Source of the DNA: Micromonospora pattaloongensis
GTDB taxonomy: Bacteria; Actinomycetota; Actinomycetes; Mycobacteriales; Micromonosporaceae
Reading direction: 5' to 3'
Assembly: GCF_900107255.1 (NCBI RefSeq)
Contig: NZ_FNPH01000003.1
Coordinates: 186,001 to 250,000 of the forward strand
DNA length: 64,000 nt
This document shows positions 55,778-64,000 of the stretch, in pieces. Made by a program: the position numbers and the translations under genes. Each line of letters begins with the position of its first letter. Position 1 is the stretch's first letter. The notes under the pieces are model-generated. The model was given only the letters and a program-made list of their open reading frames with translations. It was not told the origin of the DNA and ran no database searches.

Positions 55778-57085
55778 ATGCTGACCTGGCGAGCCGCCGC
55801 GCTGCTCGGGCTCGGCGCGCTCACCCTTCCGCTGTGGCCGTCGCCGTGGCCGGCGGTCGCGCTCCTCACCGCCGCCGTGCTGGCGCTGTCGGCGCTCGAC
55901 TGGGCACTGGCCGCGCCGCTGCACGCGGTCAGCGTCCACCGCGACGGCGACCGGACGGTACGGCTCGGCGCGGCCGCCACGGTGACGCTACACGTGCGGA
56001 ACGGGTCGACCCGTCGGCTGCGCGGCGTCCTGCGTGACGCCTGGGTGCCCTCGGCCGGCGCGGCCCCGCCGTACGCCCATGAGCTGCACGTCGCCCCCGG
56101 CGCGACCGAACGGGTCGTCACCGCCCTGACCCCGACGCGACGCGGCGACCGGCCCGCCGTACGCCTGAGCCTGCGCTCCGCCGGACCGCTCGGGTTGGCG
56201 TTCCGGCAACGCGCCGGTCGCCCGGCGGCCCCCGCGTGGACGCTGCGGGTGCTGCCGCGCTTCGAGTCGCGACGGCTGCTGCCGGAGAAGACGGCCCGGC
56301 TGCGGGTGCTCGACGGCGCGCTGGTCACGCGGGGGCGCGGGCAGGGCACGGAGTTCGACACGCTGCGCGAGTACGTGGTCGGCGACGACGTGCGCTCGAT
56401 CGACTGGCGCGCCAGCGCGCGCCGGCGCGACGTGCTGGTCCGCACGTGGCGGCCGGAACGCGACCGCCGGGTGCTCTGCGTGCTGGACACCGGGCGCACC
56501 TCGGCGGTGCGGATCGGCGACGAGCCGCGGCTGGACGCGGCGATGGACGCGGCGCTGCTGCTCGCCGCGCTCGCCTCCCGCGCCGGCGACCGGGTCGACC
56601 TGCTCGCCGTGGACACCGCGGTCCGGGCCGCCGTCTCCGGCGCCGGCCGCCAGGTGCTGCTCACCCGGCTGGTCAACGCGCTGGCCCCGCTGCAACCGAC
56701 GCTGGTGGAGACGGATTTCGAGCTGGTCGTCGGCGAGGTGCTGCGCCGGGAACGCAAGCGCGCGCTGGTGGTCCTCTTCACCGCGCTGGAGCCGGGGGCG
56801 CTCGGTGAGGGGCTGTTGCCGGTGCTGCCCCGGCTGGCGGCCCGGCACCGCGTCGTCGTCGCCGCCGTGCACGACCCGGTCCTGACGCGGCTGACCGCCA
56901 CCGCGCCGGCGCGCGCCGAGGACGCGTACGCCGCGGCGGCGGCGTGGCGCGCGCTCGCCGAGCGGGACCGGGTACGCGCGGCACTGACCCGGCACGGCGT
57001 GGAGGTGGTCGACGCCCCGGCCGACCGCTTCGCCTCCGACGTCACCGACGCCTACCTCCGCCTGAAAACCCTCGGCCGCCTCTGA
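55778..57085 (+). CDS. DUF58 domain protein (vWA-like)
   Basis: 435 aa from ATG 55778. Two N-terminal hydrophobic helices (about 5-50) are followed by a beta domain and the DUF58 signature (about 190-260, 'GTEFDTLREYVVGDDVRSID', 'RDRRVLCVLDTGRTSAVRIG'). The latter is the first strand of a von Willebrand-like fold, with 'DTGRTS' in place of the classical DxSxS site. It is the presumed client of the MoxR ATPase. Its end is followed within six bases by the 78-bp palindromic element. Confidence 0.92.
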   Translation: MLTWRAAALLGLGALTLPLWPSPWPAVALLTAAVLALSALDWALAAPLHAVSVHRDGDRTVRLGAAATVTLHVRNGSTRRLRGVLRDAWVPSAGAAPPYAHELHVAPGATERVVTALTPTRRGDRPAVRLSLRSAGPLGLAFRQRAGRPAAPAWTLRVLPRFESRRLLPEKTARLRVLDGALVTRGRGQGTEFDTLREYVVGDDVRSIDWRASARRRDVLVRTWRPERDRRVLCVLDTGRTSAVRIGDEPRLDAAMDAALLLAALASRAGDRVDLLAVDTAVRAAVSGAGRQVLLTRLVNALAPLQPTLVETDFELVVGEVLRRERKRALVVLFTALEPGALGEGLLPVLPRLAARHRVVVAAVHDPVLTRLTATAPARAEDAYAAAAAWRALAERDRVRAALTRHGVEVVDAPADRFASDVTDAYLRLKTLGRL

Positions 57086-57090
57086 CCCCG

Positions 57091-57168
57091 ATGATCGCGA
57101 CGATCTTGGAGTTATGGCGAGGTTTTGTCCGCTTTGTGGAGCCATAACTCCAAGATCGTCGGGATCAT
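57091..57168. repeat. 78-bp palindromic element, copy 1
   Basis: An imperfect palindrome beginning 'atgatcgcgacgatcttgga' and ending with its near reverse complement. It is the inverted partner of copy 2 at 57963-58040 (71 of 78 matched when reverse-complemented). Confidence 0.85.
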
Positions 57169-57273
57169 GGCGGGAGGCGCGGGGCCGGGAGTTATCCACA
57201 TGCGGGGGGTTGTCCACAGGGGGCGGCTGCTGGGGGGCGGCGCGGAGTGGCGGGTACGCCACCATCGGCGGCC

Positions 57274-57966
57274 ATGGACGAAGGGATGCGTTATCGGGAG
57301 CTGCGCGCGTGCGGGCTCCCGCGGGGGCAGCTGCGGGGACATCTGGACCGGAAACGCCTGCTGCGCCCATTCCACGACGTGTACGTCGACCGCGCCAACG
57401 ACGAGGCGACGCGGTTACGGGCATTGCTGCGGCGGTTGCCCGCGGAAGCGATCGTCTGCCGCCACACCGCGGCAGCACTGCACGGCTTCGGCGACTTCGC
57501 GCCTCGCCCGACCGCCGTTCACATCCTGCTACCCGCCGGACTTGCCCGGCCTGAACTGCGCGGCGTCACCGTGCACGAGACGGCCCTGCCCGCGGAGCCC
57601 GTACTGGTGAATGGAGTGCGTTGCACCTCGATCGCCCGATCGGCGGTCGACCTCGCGCGCACCTGCCGGCGCCTGGACGCGCTGCCGGTGCTCGACGGGC
57701 TGCCGCGGCCACGAACGCAGGTCCGTGTTCTCGACGACTTCGACCGGTTGCGGTACGTCATCGACCTGGGCTGGGAGGAACAGCAGGTGGGCGCCGAATA
57801 CGACGGCCTGTCACATCTGGACCGGGATCGCGCGCGGCACGACCGGGCCCGACACAACTGGCTCTCCGCGCAGGGCTGGCGCATGCGCTACTTCACGGAC
57901 TGGGACCTCTACCGCCGCCCCCACCACATAGCGGCGGTCCTACGGACCACCCTCTCCCCGACATGA
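57274..57966 (+). CDS. AbiEi-like/DUF559 protein, shortened
   Basis: 230 aa from ATG 57274. The N-terminal half (about 1-140) resembles the AbiEi-type antitoxin module abundant in Actinobacteria ('YRELRACGLPRGQLRGHLDR', 'AIVCRHTAAALHGFGDF', 'CTSIARSAVDLARTCRR'). The C-terminal part (about 158-228) is the Vsr-like nuclease-fold DUF559 segment ('GAEYDGLSHLDRDRARHDRA', 'LSAQGWRMRYFTDWDLYRRP'). The linker usually joining them (some 60-70 residues) is missing, so either a compact variant or an internal deletion. No cognate AbiEii toxin gene is adjacent. Its stop codon is supplied by palindrome copy 2. Confidence 0.75.
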   Translation: MDEGMRYRELRACGLPRGQLRGHLDRKRLLRPFHDVYVDRANDEATRLRALLRRLPAEAIVCRHTAAALHGFGDFAPRPTAVHILLPAGLARPELRGVTVHETALPAEPVLVNGVRCTSIARSAVDLARTCRRLDALPVLDGLPRPRTQVRVLDDFDRLRYVIDLGWEEQQVGAEYDGLSHLDRDRARHDRARHNWLSAQGWRMRYFTDWDLYRRPHHIAAVLRTTLSPT

Positions 57967-58040
57967 TCCCGACGATCTTGGAGTTATGGCTCCACGAAAG
58001 GGACACAACCTCGCCATAAACCCAAGATCGTCGGGATCAT
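57963..58040. repeat. 78-bp palindromic element, copy 2 (inverted)
   Basis: Begins 'atgatcccgacgatcttgga' and lies in opposite orientation to copy 1. It provides the TGA stops of both the DUF559 gene (57964-57966) and the convergent SpoIIM gene (58037-58039). Confidence 0.85.
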
Positions 58041-59008
58041 GCGGGGATGTCGGCGGATTCGCCGGCGCGGTGGGCGCGCGCGCCGAGGACGAGCACGTAC
58101 GCCAGGAAAGCGAGCCAGGCGAGCGCGCCGACGCCGATCCGCAGCGCCGTCGGCAGCGACGACGGGGTCACGAACGCCTCGATCAGTCCGGCCACCCCGA
58201 AGAGGCCCACCAGGCCGAGCGCGACCAGCATGCCGGAGCGGGCGGCCTCGGCGACCGCGCGTCCGCGGGTCAGGTGCGGCGGCGGCGCGATCCACGCCCA
58301 CCCGATCCGCAGGCCGACCCCCGCGGCGACGAAGACGCCGGTCAGCTCCAGCAGCCCGTGCGGCGTGATCAGCCCGAAGAAGACGTCGGCCCGGTCGTAG
58401 TAGATCATCACGCCGCCACTGACGCCGATGTTCAGCGCGTTGCTCCACAGCAGATAGAGCACCGGCACGATCAGCACCCCGGCGGCGAGGCAGCGGGCGG
58501 CCAGCCATGCGTTGTGGGTCCAGAGCTGGAACGCGAAGCTCGGTGCCGCGTACTCGGTGTAGTAGTCGGCGAACGCCGACTCGGCCAGCCGCTCGGCCGC
58601 GCGCTGTCCGATCAGCGCCTCGGCGCTCTCGGGGTGGCCGGCGACCCACCACATCAGAAACGCCGACAGCGCGGTGAAGCCCACGGCGACGGCGGACCAC
58701 CACGGCCAGGCCCGGTAGGCGGCGAGCGGGAAACCGACGGTAAAGAAGCGTCCCACCTCCCGCCAGGAGAAGCCGGCGCCGCCGGTGATCGCGGCGCGGG
58801 CGGCGAGCACCAGCCGGGACAGCCGGGCCACCAGCGCCGGGTCGGGTGAGCGGCTGCGCACCACCGAGAGATGGGTGGCGGCCCGCTGGTAGAGCGCGAC
58901 CAGTTCGTCCGCCTCCGCCGCCGACGGCCGCCGCACCCGCGACAGCTGCTCGAGCCGCCGCCACTCACCGTCGTGCTCGGCGACGTACGCGTCGAGATCC
59001 ACACTCAC
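58037..59008 (-). CDS. SpoIIM-like membrane protein (stage II sporulation protein M family)
   Basis: 323 aa. The cytosolic N-terminal helical part is 'DEWRRLEQLSRVRRPSA'-like (about 10-90), followed by about six transmembrane helices ('AVAVGFTALSAFLMWWVAGH', 'CLAAGVLIVPVLYLLWSNAL', 'GLLELTGVFVAAGVGLRIGW'). The SpoIIM core 'FFGLITPHGLLELTGVF' is present. In Actinobacteria such genes accompany RDD and MoxR/DUF58 genes and are not tied to endospores. It is divergent from the RDD gene across 35 bp. Its role is unknown; a membrane-remodelling or transport accessory is possible. Confidence 0.9.
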   Translation of the reverse strand: MSVDLDAYVAEHDGEWRRLEQLSRVRRPSAAEADELVALYQRAATHLSVVRSRSPDPALVARLSRLVLAARAAITGGAGFSWREVGRFFTVGFPLAAYRAWPWWSAVAVGFTALSAFLMWWVAGHPESAEALIGQRAAERLAESAFADYYTEYAAPSFAFQLWTHNAWLAARCLAAGVLIVPVLYLLWSNALNIGVSGGVMIYYDRADVFFGLITPHGLLELTGVFVAAGVGLRIGWAWIAPPPHLTRGRAVAEAARSGMLVALGLVGLFGVAGLIEAFVTPSSLPTALRIGVGALAWLAFLAYVLVLGARAHRAGESADIPA

Positions 59009-59043
59009 CTCCGGGGTTCGCCGCCATAGTGTTCACTGTCCGG

Positions 59044-60180
59044 GTGACCCCGCAACCTCCGCCGCCCCGTCCCGGGCCCGCGCCGCCCGCGGAGCCGCGG
59101 CTGGTCAGCGGCGAGGCCGTGGAGCTTGACGTCCGCGTCGCGCGGGTCGGTTCCCGCGCGCTCGCGCTGATGATCGACATCGTGGTGCAGGCCGCGATCG
59201 CGCTGGTCCTGTTCGCGGCCGCCACGCTGGTCATCGACCCCGTCCGGCCGCGGACGGACGCGGCGGTGCAGGGCGCGCTGATCACCGTGGGCATGGTGCT
59301 GGTGCTCGTCGGCTATCCGGTCTGCGCGGAGACGCTCAGCCGGGGCCGCACGCTCGGGAAGCTGGCGCTGGGGTTGCGGGTGGTCCGCGACGACGGCGGT
59401 CCGATCGGGTTCCGGCACGCGCTGACCAGGGCGCTGGTCAGCGTGGCCGTGGAGTGGCCGGGGCTGGTGCTGCCGCCGCTGACCTGGGTGGCCAGTCTGG
59501 CAACGATGCTGGGGCATCCGCGCGGCAAGCGCCTCGGGGACGTGGCCGCCGGCACGATCGTGATCCACGAGCGCACCCCGGCCGGGTGGGGCTGGATTCC
59601 CGGCATGCCACCGCCGTTGGTGCAGTGGGCCCGGACGCTGGATCTGACCGGGCTCGACGACGACCTGGCGCTCGCCGTACGCCATTTTCTGGCCCGCGGG
59701 CACGAGCTCGCCGAGCCGGCGCGCAGCCGGCTCGGCCACGCGCTCGCCGCCGAGGTCGCGGCCGCCACCACTCCGCCGCCCCCACCCGGCGTGCCCGGCT
59801 GGGCGTACCTCGCGGCGGTGCTGGCCGAACGGCACCGGCGCGCGGCGCAGCGGCTGGCCCGGGTGCGCGCCGCGACCGCGACCCTGTGGCCGGGTCTGGT
59901 GTCGCCACCGCCCGATCCGGCGCGGGCAGCCGCGCCGGCGCCGCCCGAGGCCTGGGGGTCACCGCGGCCGGCGGGCGTCGCCGGGGCGGGCCCGGAGCGC
60001 GGATCGTCGCGGCCGGCCGGGGGCGCCGGGGCGGACCCGGACTGGCCGCGCGAGCCCTGGCCGACACCGCCGTGGCTGGGCGGCAACGGCGCGCACCCGG
60101 ACTGGACGGGGATGCGGCCACCCCCGGTGGCCAGCGCGCTGCGCCGCGCCGTGCCGTCCGAGCAGCAGACGGACGGGTGA
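59044..60180 (+). CDS. RDD family membrane protein
   Basis: 378 aa from GTG 59044; a GTG at 59029 is also in frame. The RDD domain is at about 25-180: 'VARVGSRALALMIDIVVQAA' (the R..D pattern), a second helix 'VGMVLVLVGYPVCAETLSRG', then 'RTLGKLALGLRVV' and 'RGKRLGDVAAGTIVIHER'. The cytosolic tail is helical to about 280, then Pro/Gly/Ala-rich with repeated 'GSPRPAGVAGAGP'-like units. Some RDD proteins are reported as sodium/proton antiporters; this one is unproven. Confidence 0.9.
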   Translation: MTPQPPPPRPGPAPPAEPRLVSGEAVELDVRVARVGSRALALMIDIVVQAAIALVLFAAATLVIDPVRPRTDAAVQGALITVGMVLVLVGYPVCAETLSRGRTLGKLALGLRVVRDDGGPIGFRHALTRALVSVAVEWPGLVLPPLTWVASLATMLGHPRGKRLGDVAAGTIVIHERTPAGWGWIPGMPPPLVQWARTLDLTGLDDDLALAVRHFLARGHELAEPARSRLGHALAAEVAAATTPPPPPGVPGWAYLAAVLAERHRRAAQRLARVRAATATLWPGLVSPPPDPARAAAPAPPEAWGSPRPAGVAGAGPERGSSRPAGGAGADPDWPREPWPTPPWLGGNGAHPDWTGMRPPPVASALRRAVPSEQQTDG

Positions 60181-60274
60181 GCGCACCTGCTCCGGGAACG
60201 GTGACCGGGTCGGTGGCGATCGCGGAGCAGGACCGGGCGGCCGGCGTCGACCGGATGTGACACGATCGTCGGCG

Positions 60275-60424
60275 ATGAGGAACTGGATCCCCTGGCTGGT
60301 CGTGTTGATCGCCATCATCACGCTGAACGCGCTCAAGCTGCGTCCGCTGGCGACCGCGCTCGCCGTCGCCTGGCTGGGTTACTGCATCTGGACCTGGGTC
60401 CGCCCTCGCGGCCGGCGCGAGTAG
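60275..60424 (+). CDS. Small single-span membrane protein (49 aa)
   Basis: Reads 'MRNWIPWLVVLIAIITLNAL' then 'VAWLGYCIWTWVRPRGRRE'. That is one or two hydrophobic helices and a basic end, typical of a small inner-membrane protein. It is 94 bp after the RDD gene, so it may belong to that unit. The ribosome binding site is weak. No family was recognised. Confidence 0.5.
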   Translation: MRNWIPWLVVLIAIITLNALKLRPLATALAVAWLGYCIWTWVRPRGRRE

Positions 60425-60438
60425 CGCAAAAACACGAC

Positions 60439-60467
60439 CGGGCCGGCCGAGGAACTCGGCCGGCCCG
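60439..60467 (-). terminator. Rho-independent terminator of ahcY
   Basis: Perfect 13-base arms (cgggccggccgag and its complement) with a 3-base loop, followed on the minus strand by a run of five T. It begins 12 bases after the ahcY stop. Confidence 0.9.
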
Positions 60468-60478
60468 TGCGCGGGCGA

Positions 60479-61975
<1,497 letters not shown>

Positions 61976-62317
61976 GAACAAAGCTCCTGTCGACGGAAAT
62001 GCTGCGCAACAAGTCACCATACGCCGTCGGGCTGACGCGGCGGCGGACAGCAGCGTGGAAGCAGCGGCCGGGGGCGCCCGGTCCGGAAATAGCGCACGAG
62101 GCGGCGGGTGGCGAGCGTTGAATACTCAGCCTCCCACCGCCCCGCGCATCCCCCCGGTTTGGTCTCGCCGCGCGTCGATCGCGATCTCCGTCGCAATAAC
62201 GCTGCGTGGCAATAGACTCACACTGCGCGACGGTGATGTCAAGCGTTTCCAGAAATTTCCGAAACGCGTGTCCAGACGCGCCGAATCATCACTCCCCGAC
62301 CATCCCGGACGAGTCCG
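61976..62317. other. ahcY upstream region
   Basis: 342 bases without a convincing gene. On the minus strand a TTGACA hexamer (62242-62237) could be a -35 element, but no good -10 lies at the right distance. I see no clear S-adenosylhomocysteine riboswitch; structure prediction would be needed. Confidence 0.35.
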
Positions 62318-63493
62318 TCAGCACGAACCGACGGACGCGACGTACACCTCGCCCTGTCCCGAGATCGTCAACTCCCCGCCGACCGCCACCCCGACCGCGG
62401 CACAGCCCGCCGGCACGCAGACCGCTCCGCGGCCGTCGTCCACCGAGATGTCGCCGCTGAGGCAGAACACCAACCGCGGCCCGACCGCCGCCACCCGCGC
62501 CCGCTCCACCTCGCCGTCGAGGCGCACCTGGTGCAGCACGAAGTCGTCGACCGGCACCGGCCAGGTCCGCACCCCCGGCGTCACCGGCACGGCGCGCACG
62601 ACCGGGTCGTCGAGCACCTCGAAGCGCAGCACCCGCAGCAGCTCCGGTACGTCGACGCGCTTGGGCGTGAGGCCGCCGCGCAACACGTTGTCGCTGGCCG
62701 CCATGATCTCCACGCCGGCCCCGTGCAGGTAGGCGTGCAGGTTGCCCGCCGGCATCCAGATCGCCTCCCCGGGCCTCAGCACGAGGTGATTGAGCAGCAA
62801 CGCCACCAGCGCACCGGGGTCACCCGGGTACTCCTTCGCCAGTCGGCGCACCAACGTCACCGCACCGGAGAACCGGGCCGCGGGCTCGGCCGCGGTCACC
62901 GCGCCGATCAGCCCGGCCCGCTCCGCCTCCGGCCAGGTCAGCAGCGTCTGCACGGCGACCGGCAGTCCGCTCACCCCGGTACGCAGCGCCGCGATGACCG
63001 GATCGAGCGCCGGCACCCCGAACGCCTCGAAGACCTCAGCCGAGACGAGCGGATCCTGGAATCCGCAGAGCGCCTCGAACGGCGTCACCGCGACCAGCAG
63101 CTCCGGCTTGTGGTGCGGGTCCGCATATCTGCGCGGCCCGTCGCCCCCGGCGGCGACCTCGGCCGCGTACCCGGCGCGGGCCTGGTCGGCGTCCGGGTGC
63201 GCCTGCAGCGACAGCGGCGTCTGCGCGGCGAGCAGCTTCAGCAGGTACGGCAGCCGCGGCCCGAAGCGCGCGACCACATCCGGGCCGAGCCACTCCCGCG
63301 GGTTCGCGTCGATCAGTTCGGCGAGGCTGACCTCGTCACCGTCGCGCCGCACCATCGAGGGCGCCCCCGGATGCGCCCCCATCCACAGCTCGGCCTCCGG
63401 GCCGTCGCTCGGCACCGGGCGTCCCTGAAGCTGCGCGATGACGGACCGGGACCCCCACGCGTAGTTCCGGATCGGGCAGGACAACAGCTCCAC
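62318..63493 (-). CDS. manA: Mannose-6-phosphate isomerase, class I
   Basis: 391 aa from GTG 63493. The zinc enzyme interconverts mannose-6-phosphate and fructose-6-phosphate, feeding GDP-mannose for glycans and lipids. Seen are 'IRNYAWGSRSVIAQLQGRPV', the zinc-site 'AAQTPLSLQAHPDADQARAG' and 'YADPHHKPELLVAVTPFEAL', and 'GAGVEIMAASDNVLRGGLTP'. The length is normal for the class. It starts two bases after the CDF gene stop, so the two are co-transcribed. Confidence 0.96.
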   Translation of the reverse strand: MELLSCPIRNYAWGSRSVIAQLQGRPVPSDGPEAELWMGAHPGAPSMVRRDGDEVSLAELIDANPREWLGPDVVARFGPRLPYLLKLLAAQTPLSLQAHPDADQARAGYAAEVAAGGDGPRRYADPHHKPELLVAVTPFEALCGFQDPLVSAEVFEAFGVPALDPVIAALRTGVSGLPVAVQTLLTWPEAERAGLIGAVTAAEPAARFSGAVTLVRRLAKEYPGDPGALVALLLNHLVLRPGEAIWMPAGNLHAYLHGAGVEIMAASDNVLRGGLTPKRVDVPELLRVLRFEVLDDPVVRAVPVTPGVRTWPVPVDDFVLHQVRLDGEVERARVAAVGPRLVFCLSGDISVDDGRGAVCVPAGCAAVGVAVGGELTISGQGEVYVASVGSC

Positions 63494-63495
63494 GG

Positions 63496-64000
63496 TCAGC
63501 CCGCGTGCGGGGCATTGCCCCCCTGGGTGCGACGGGACCCGTTCCCCGACGCCTCCGCCTCGGTCAGATCGGTGGCGCCCGGTACGGAAACCCCGCCGAG
63601 CGCGCTCCGCGCGCTGTAGATGTCCGGCTCCAGGTAGATCACCCGGGCGATCGGCACCGCGGAGCGGATCCGCGCCTCGGTCTCGTTGATGTTGCGGGCT
63701 ATCTCCTCGCCCGTGTCGCAGCGCCGCACGGCGATCTTCGCGGCCACCAGCAGCTCCTCGGGGCCGAGGTGCAGGGTCCGCATGTGGATGATCCGCTCGA
63801 CCTCCGGCCCGTCGGTGATCGCCTTCTCGATCGCCCGGACGTCCTCGGGGCTCGCGGCCTCGCCGAGCAGCAGGCTCTTGGTCTCGACCGCGAGGATGAT
63901 CGCGATGGTCACCAGCAGCAGGCCGATGCACGCGGTGCCGGCGGCGTCCCAGCGACCGTCCCCGGTGATCAGCGTCAGGCCGACGCCGAACAGGGCCAGG
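63496..64000 (-). CDS. Cation diffusion facilitator transporter, C-terminal part
   Basis: The start lies beyond the window edge. The visible 167 residues contain the last transmembrane helices ('LALFGVGLTLITGDGRWDAA', then 'IGLLLVTIAIILAVETKSLL') and the cytosolic CDF dimer domain ('AIEKAITDGPEVERIIHMRT', 'GPEELLVAAKIAVRR', 'RIRSAVPIARVIYLEPDIY'). It ends with a low-complexity tail. CDF proteins export Zn, Mn or Fe by proton exchange; the metal cannot be told here. It is two bases upstream of manA. Confidence 0.85.
   Translation of the reverse strand, partial: LALFGVGLTLITGDGRWDAAGTACIGLLLVTIAIILAVETKSLLLGEAASPEDVRAIEKAITDGPEVERIIHMRTLHLGPEELLVAAKIAVRRCDTGEEIARNINETEARIRSAVPIARVIYLEPDIYSARSALGGVSVPGATDLTEAEASGNGSRRTQGGNAPHAG

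Noticed and set aside
62014-62196. A 60-codon frame upstream of ahcY
   Set aside because: TTG start, no ribosome binding site, Arg/Pro-rich translation; more likely untranslated leader.

Overview
The window is GC-rich actinobacterial chromosomal DNA. The right half keeps the gene order of the Mycobacterium secA1-mtrAB-sahH-manA neighbourhood. Together with F420-type enzymes, an S-adenosylmethionine/MTA salvage gene, many DUF proteins and palindromic repeats, it suggests the family Micromonosporaceae (Actinoplanes/Dactylosporangium/Micromonospora relatives). The species assignment is inference; I had no database search.

Layout. (a) 1-1.7 kb: the end of a VOC protein, a maltokinase-cap-like protein and a Ddn-type F420 nitroreductase. 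(b) 1.69-15.3 kb: a genomic island at the 3' end of tRNA-Ala(GGC). It is bounded by 104-bp direct repeats (101/104 identical) holding the tRNA 3' half and its terminator. It carries two very large secreted proteins in one operon (a triple-LamG protein and a 2097-aa RHS/YD-repeat protein with an unrecognised C-terminal domain), two small membrane proteins behind the RHS gene, a divergent solo LuxR-type HTH regulator, and the remains of an ArsR gene, an IS110-like transposase and a tyrosine integrase. (c) 15.4-23.7 kb: mixed metabolic and regulatory genes (yqgE, mtnP, GNAT, AraC, VOC, STAS, SigG-like sigma factor plus hydrolase). (d) 23.85-25.4 kb: tmRNA (ssrA), whose 3' flank is duplicated on the far side of an Asp/Glu racemase gene. 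(e) 25.5-32.4 kb: two membrane-anchored CBM2-like proteins (one fused to an AHSA1/SRPBCC domain), then smpB, a LytM/M23 hydrolase, ftsX, ftsE and prfB. (f) 32.5-41.5 kb: padR, kynA, a helicase-associated protein, pruA and small conserved actinobacterial genes. (g) 41.6-51.7 kb: secA, hpf, comF, lpqB, mtrB, mtrA, read leftwards, with a double GNAT gene. (h) 51.9-60.4 kb: a MoxR/DUF58/DUF4129/DUF4350 cluster with SpoIIM and RDD genes, interrupted by a DUF559/AbiEi-like gene bracketed by two inverted copies of a 78-bp palindrome. (i) 60.4-64 kb: ahcY, manA and the end of a CDF transporter.

How the genes work together. mtrAB-lpqB is a cell-envelope/cell-cycle two-component system. ftsEX plus the LytM protein would control septal peptidoglycan hydrolysis. 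ssrA, smpB, prfB and hpf deal with ribosome rescue, termination and hibernation. mtnP and ahcY clear the by-products of S-adenosylmethionine use. The least described parts are the LamG-RHS island with its possible toxin/immunity tail, the CBM2 pair between smpB and ssrA, and the palindrome-bracketed DUF559 gene.
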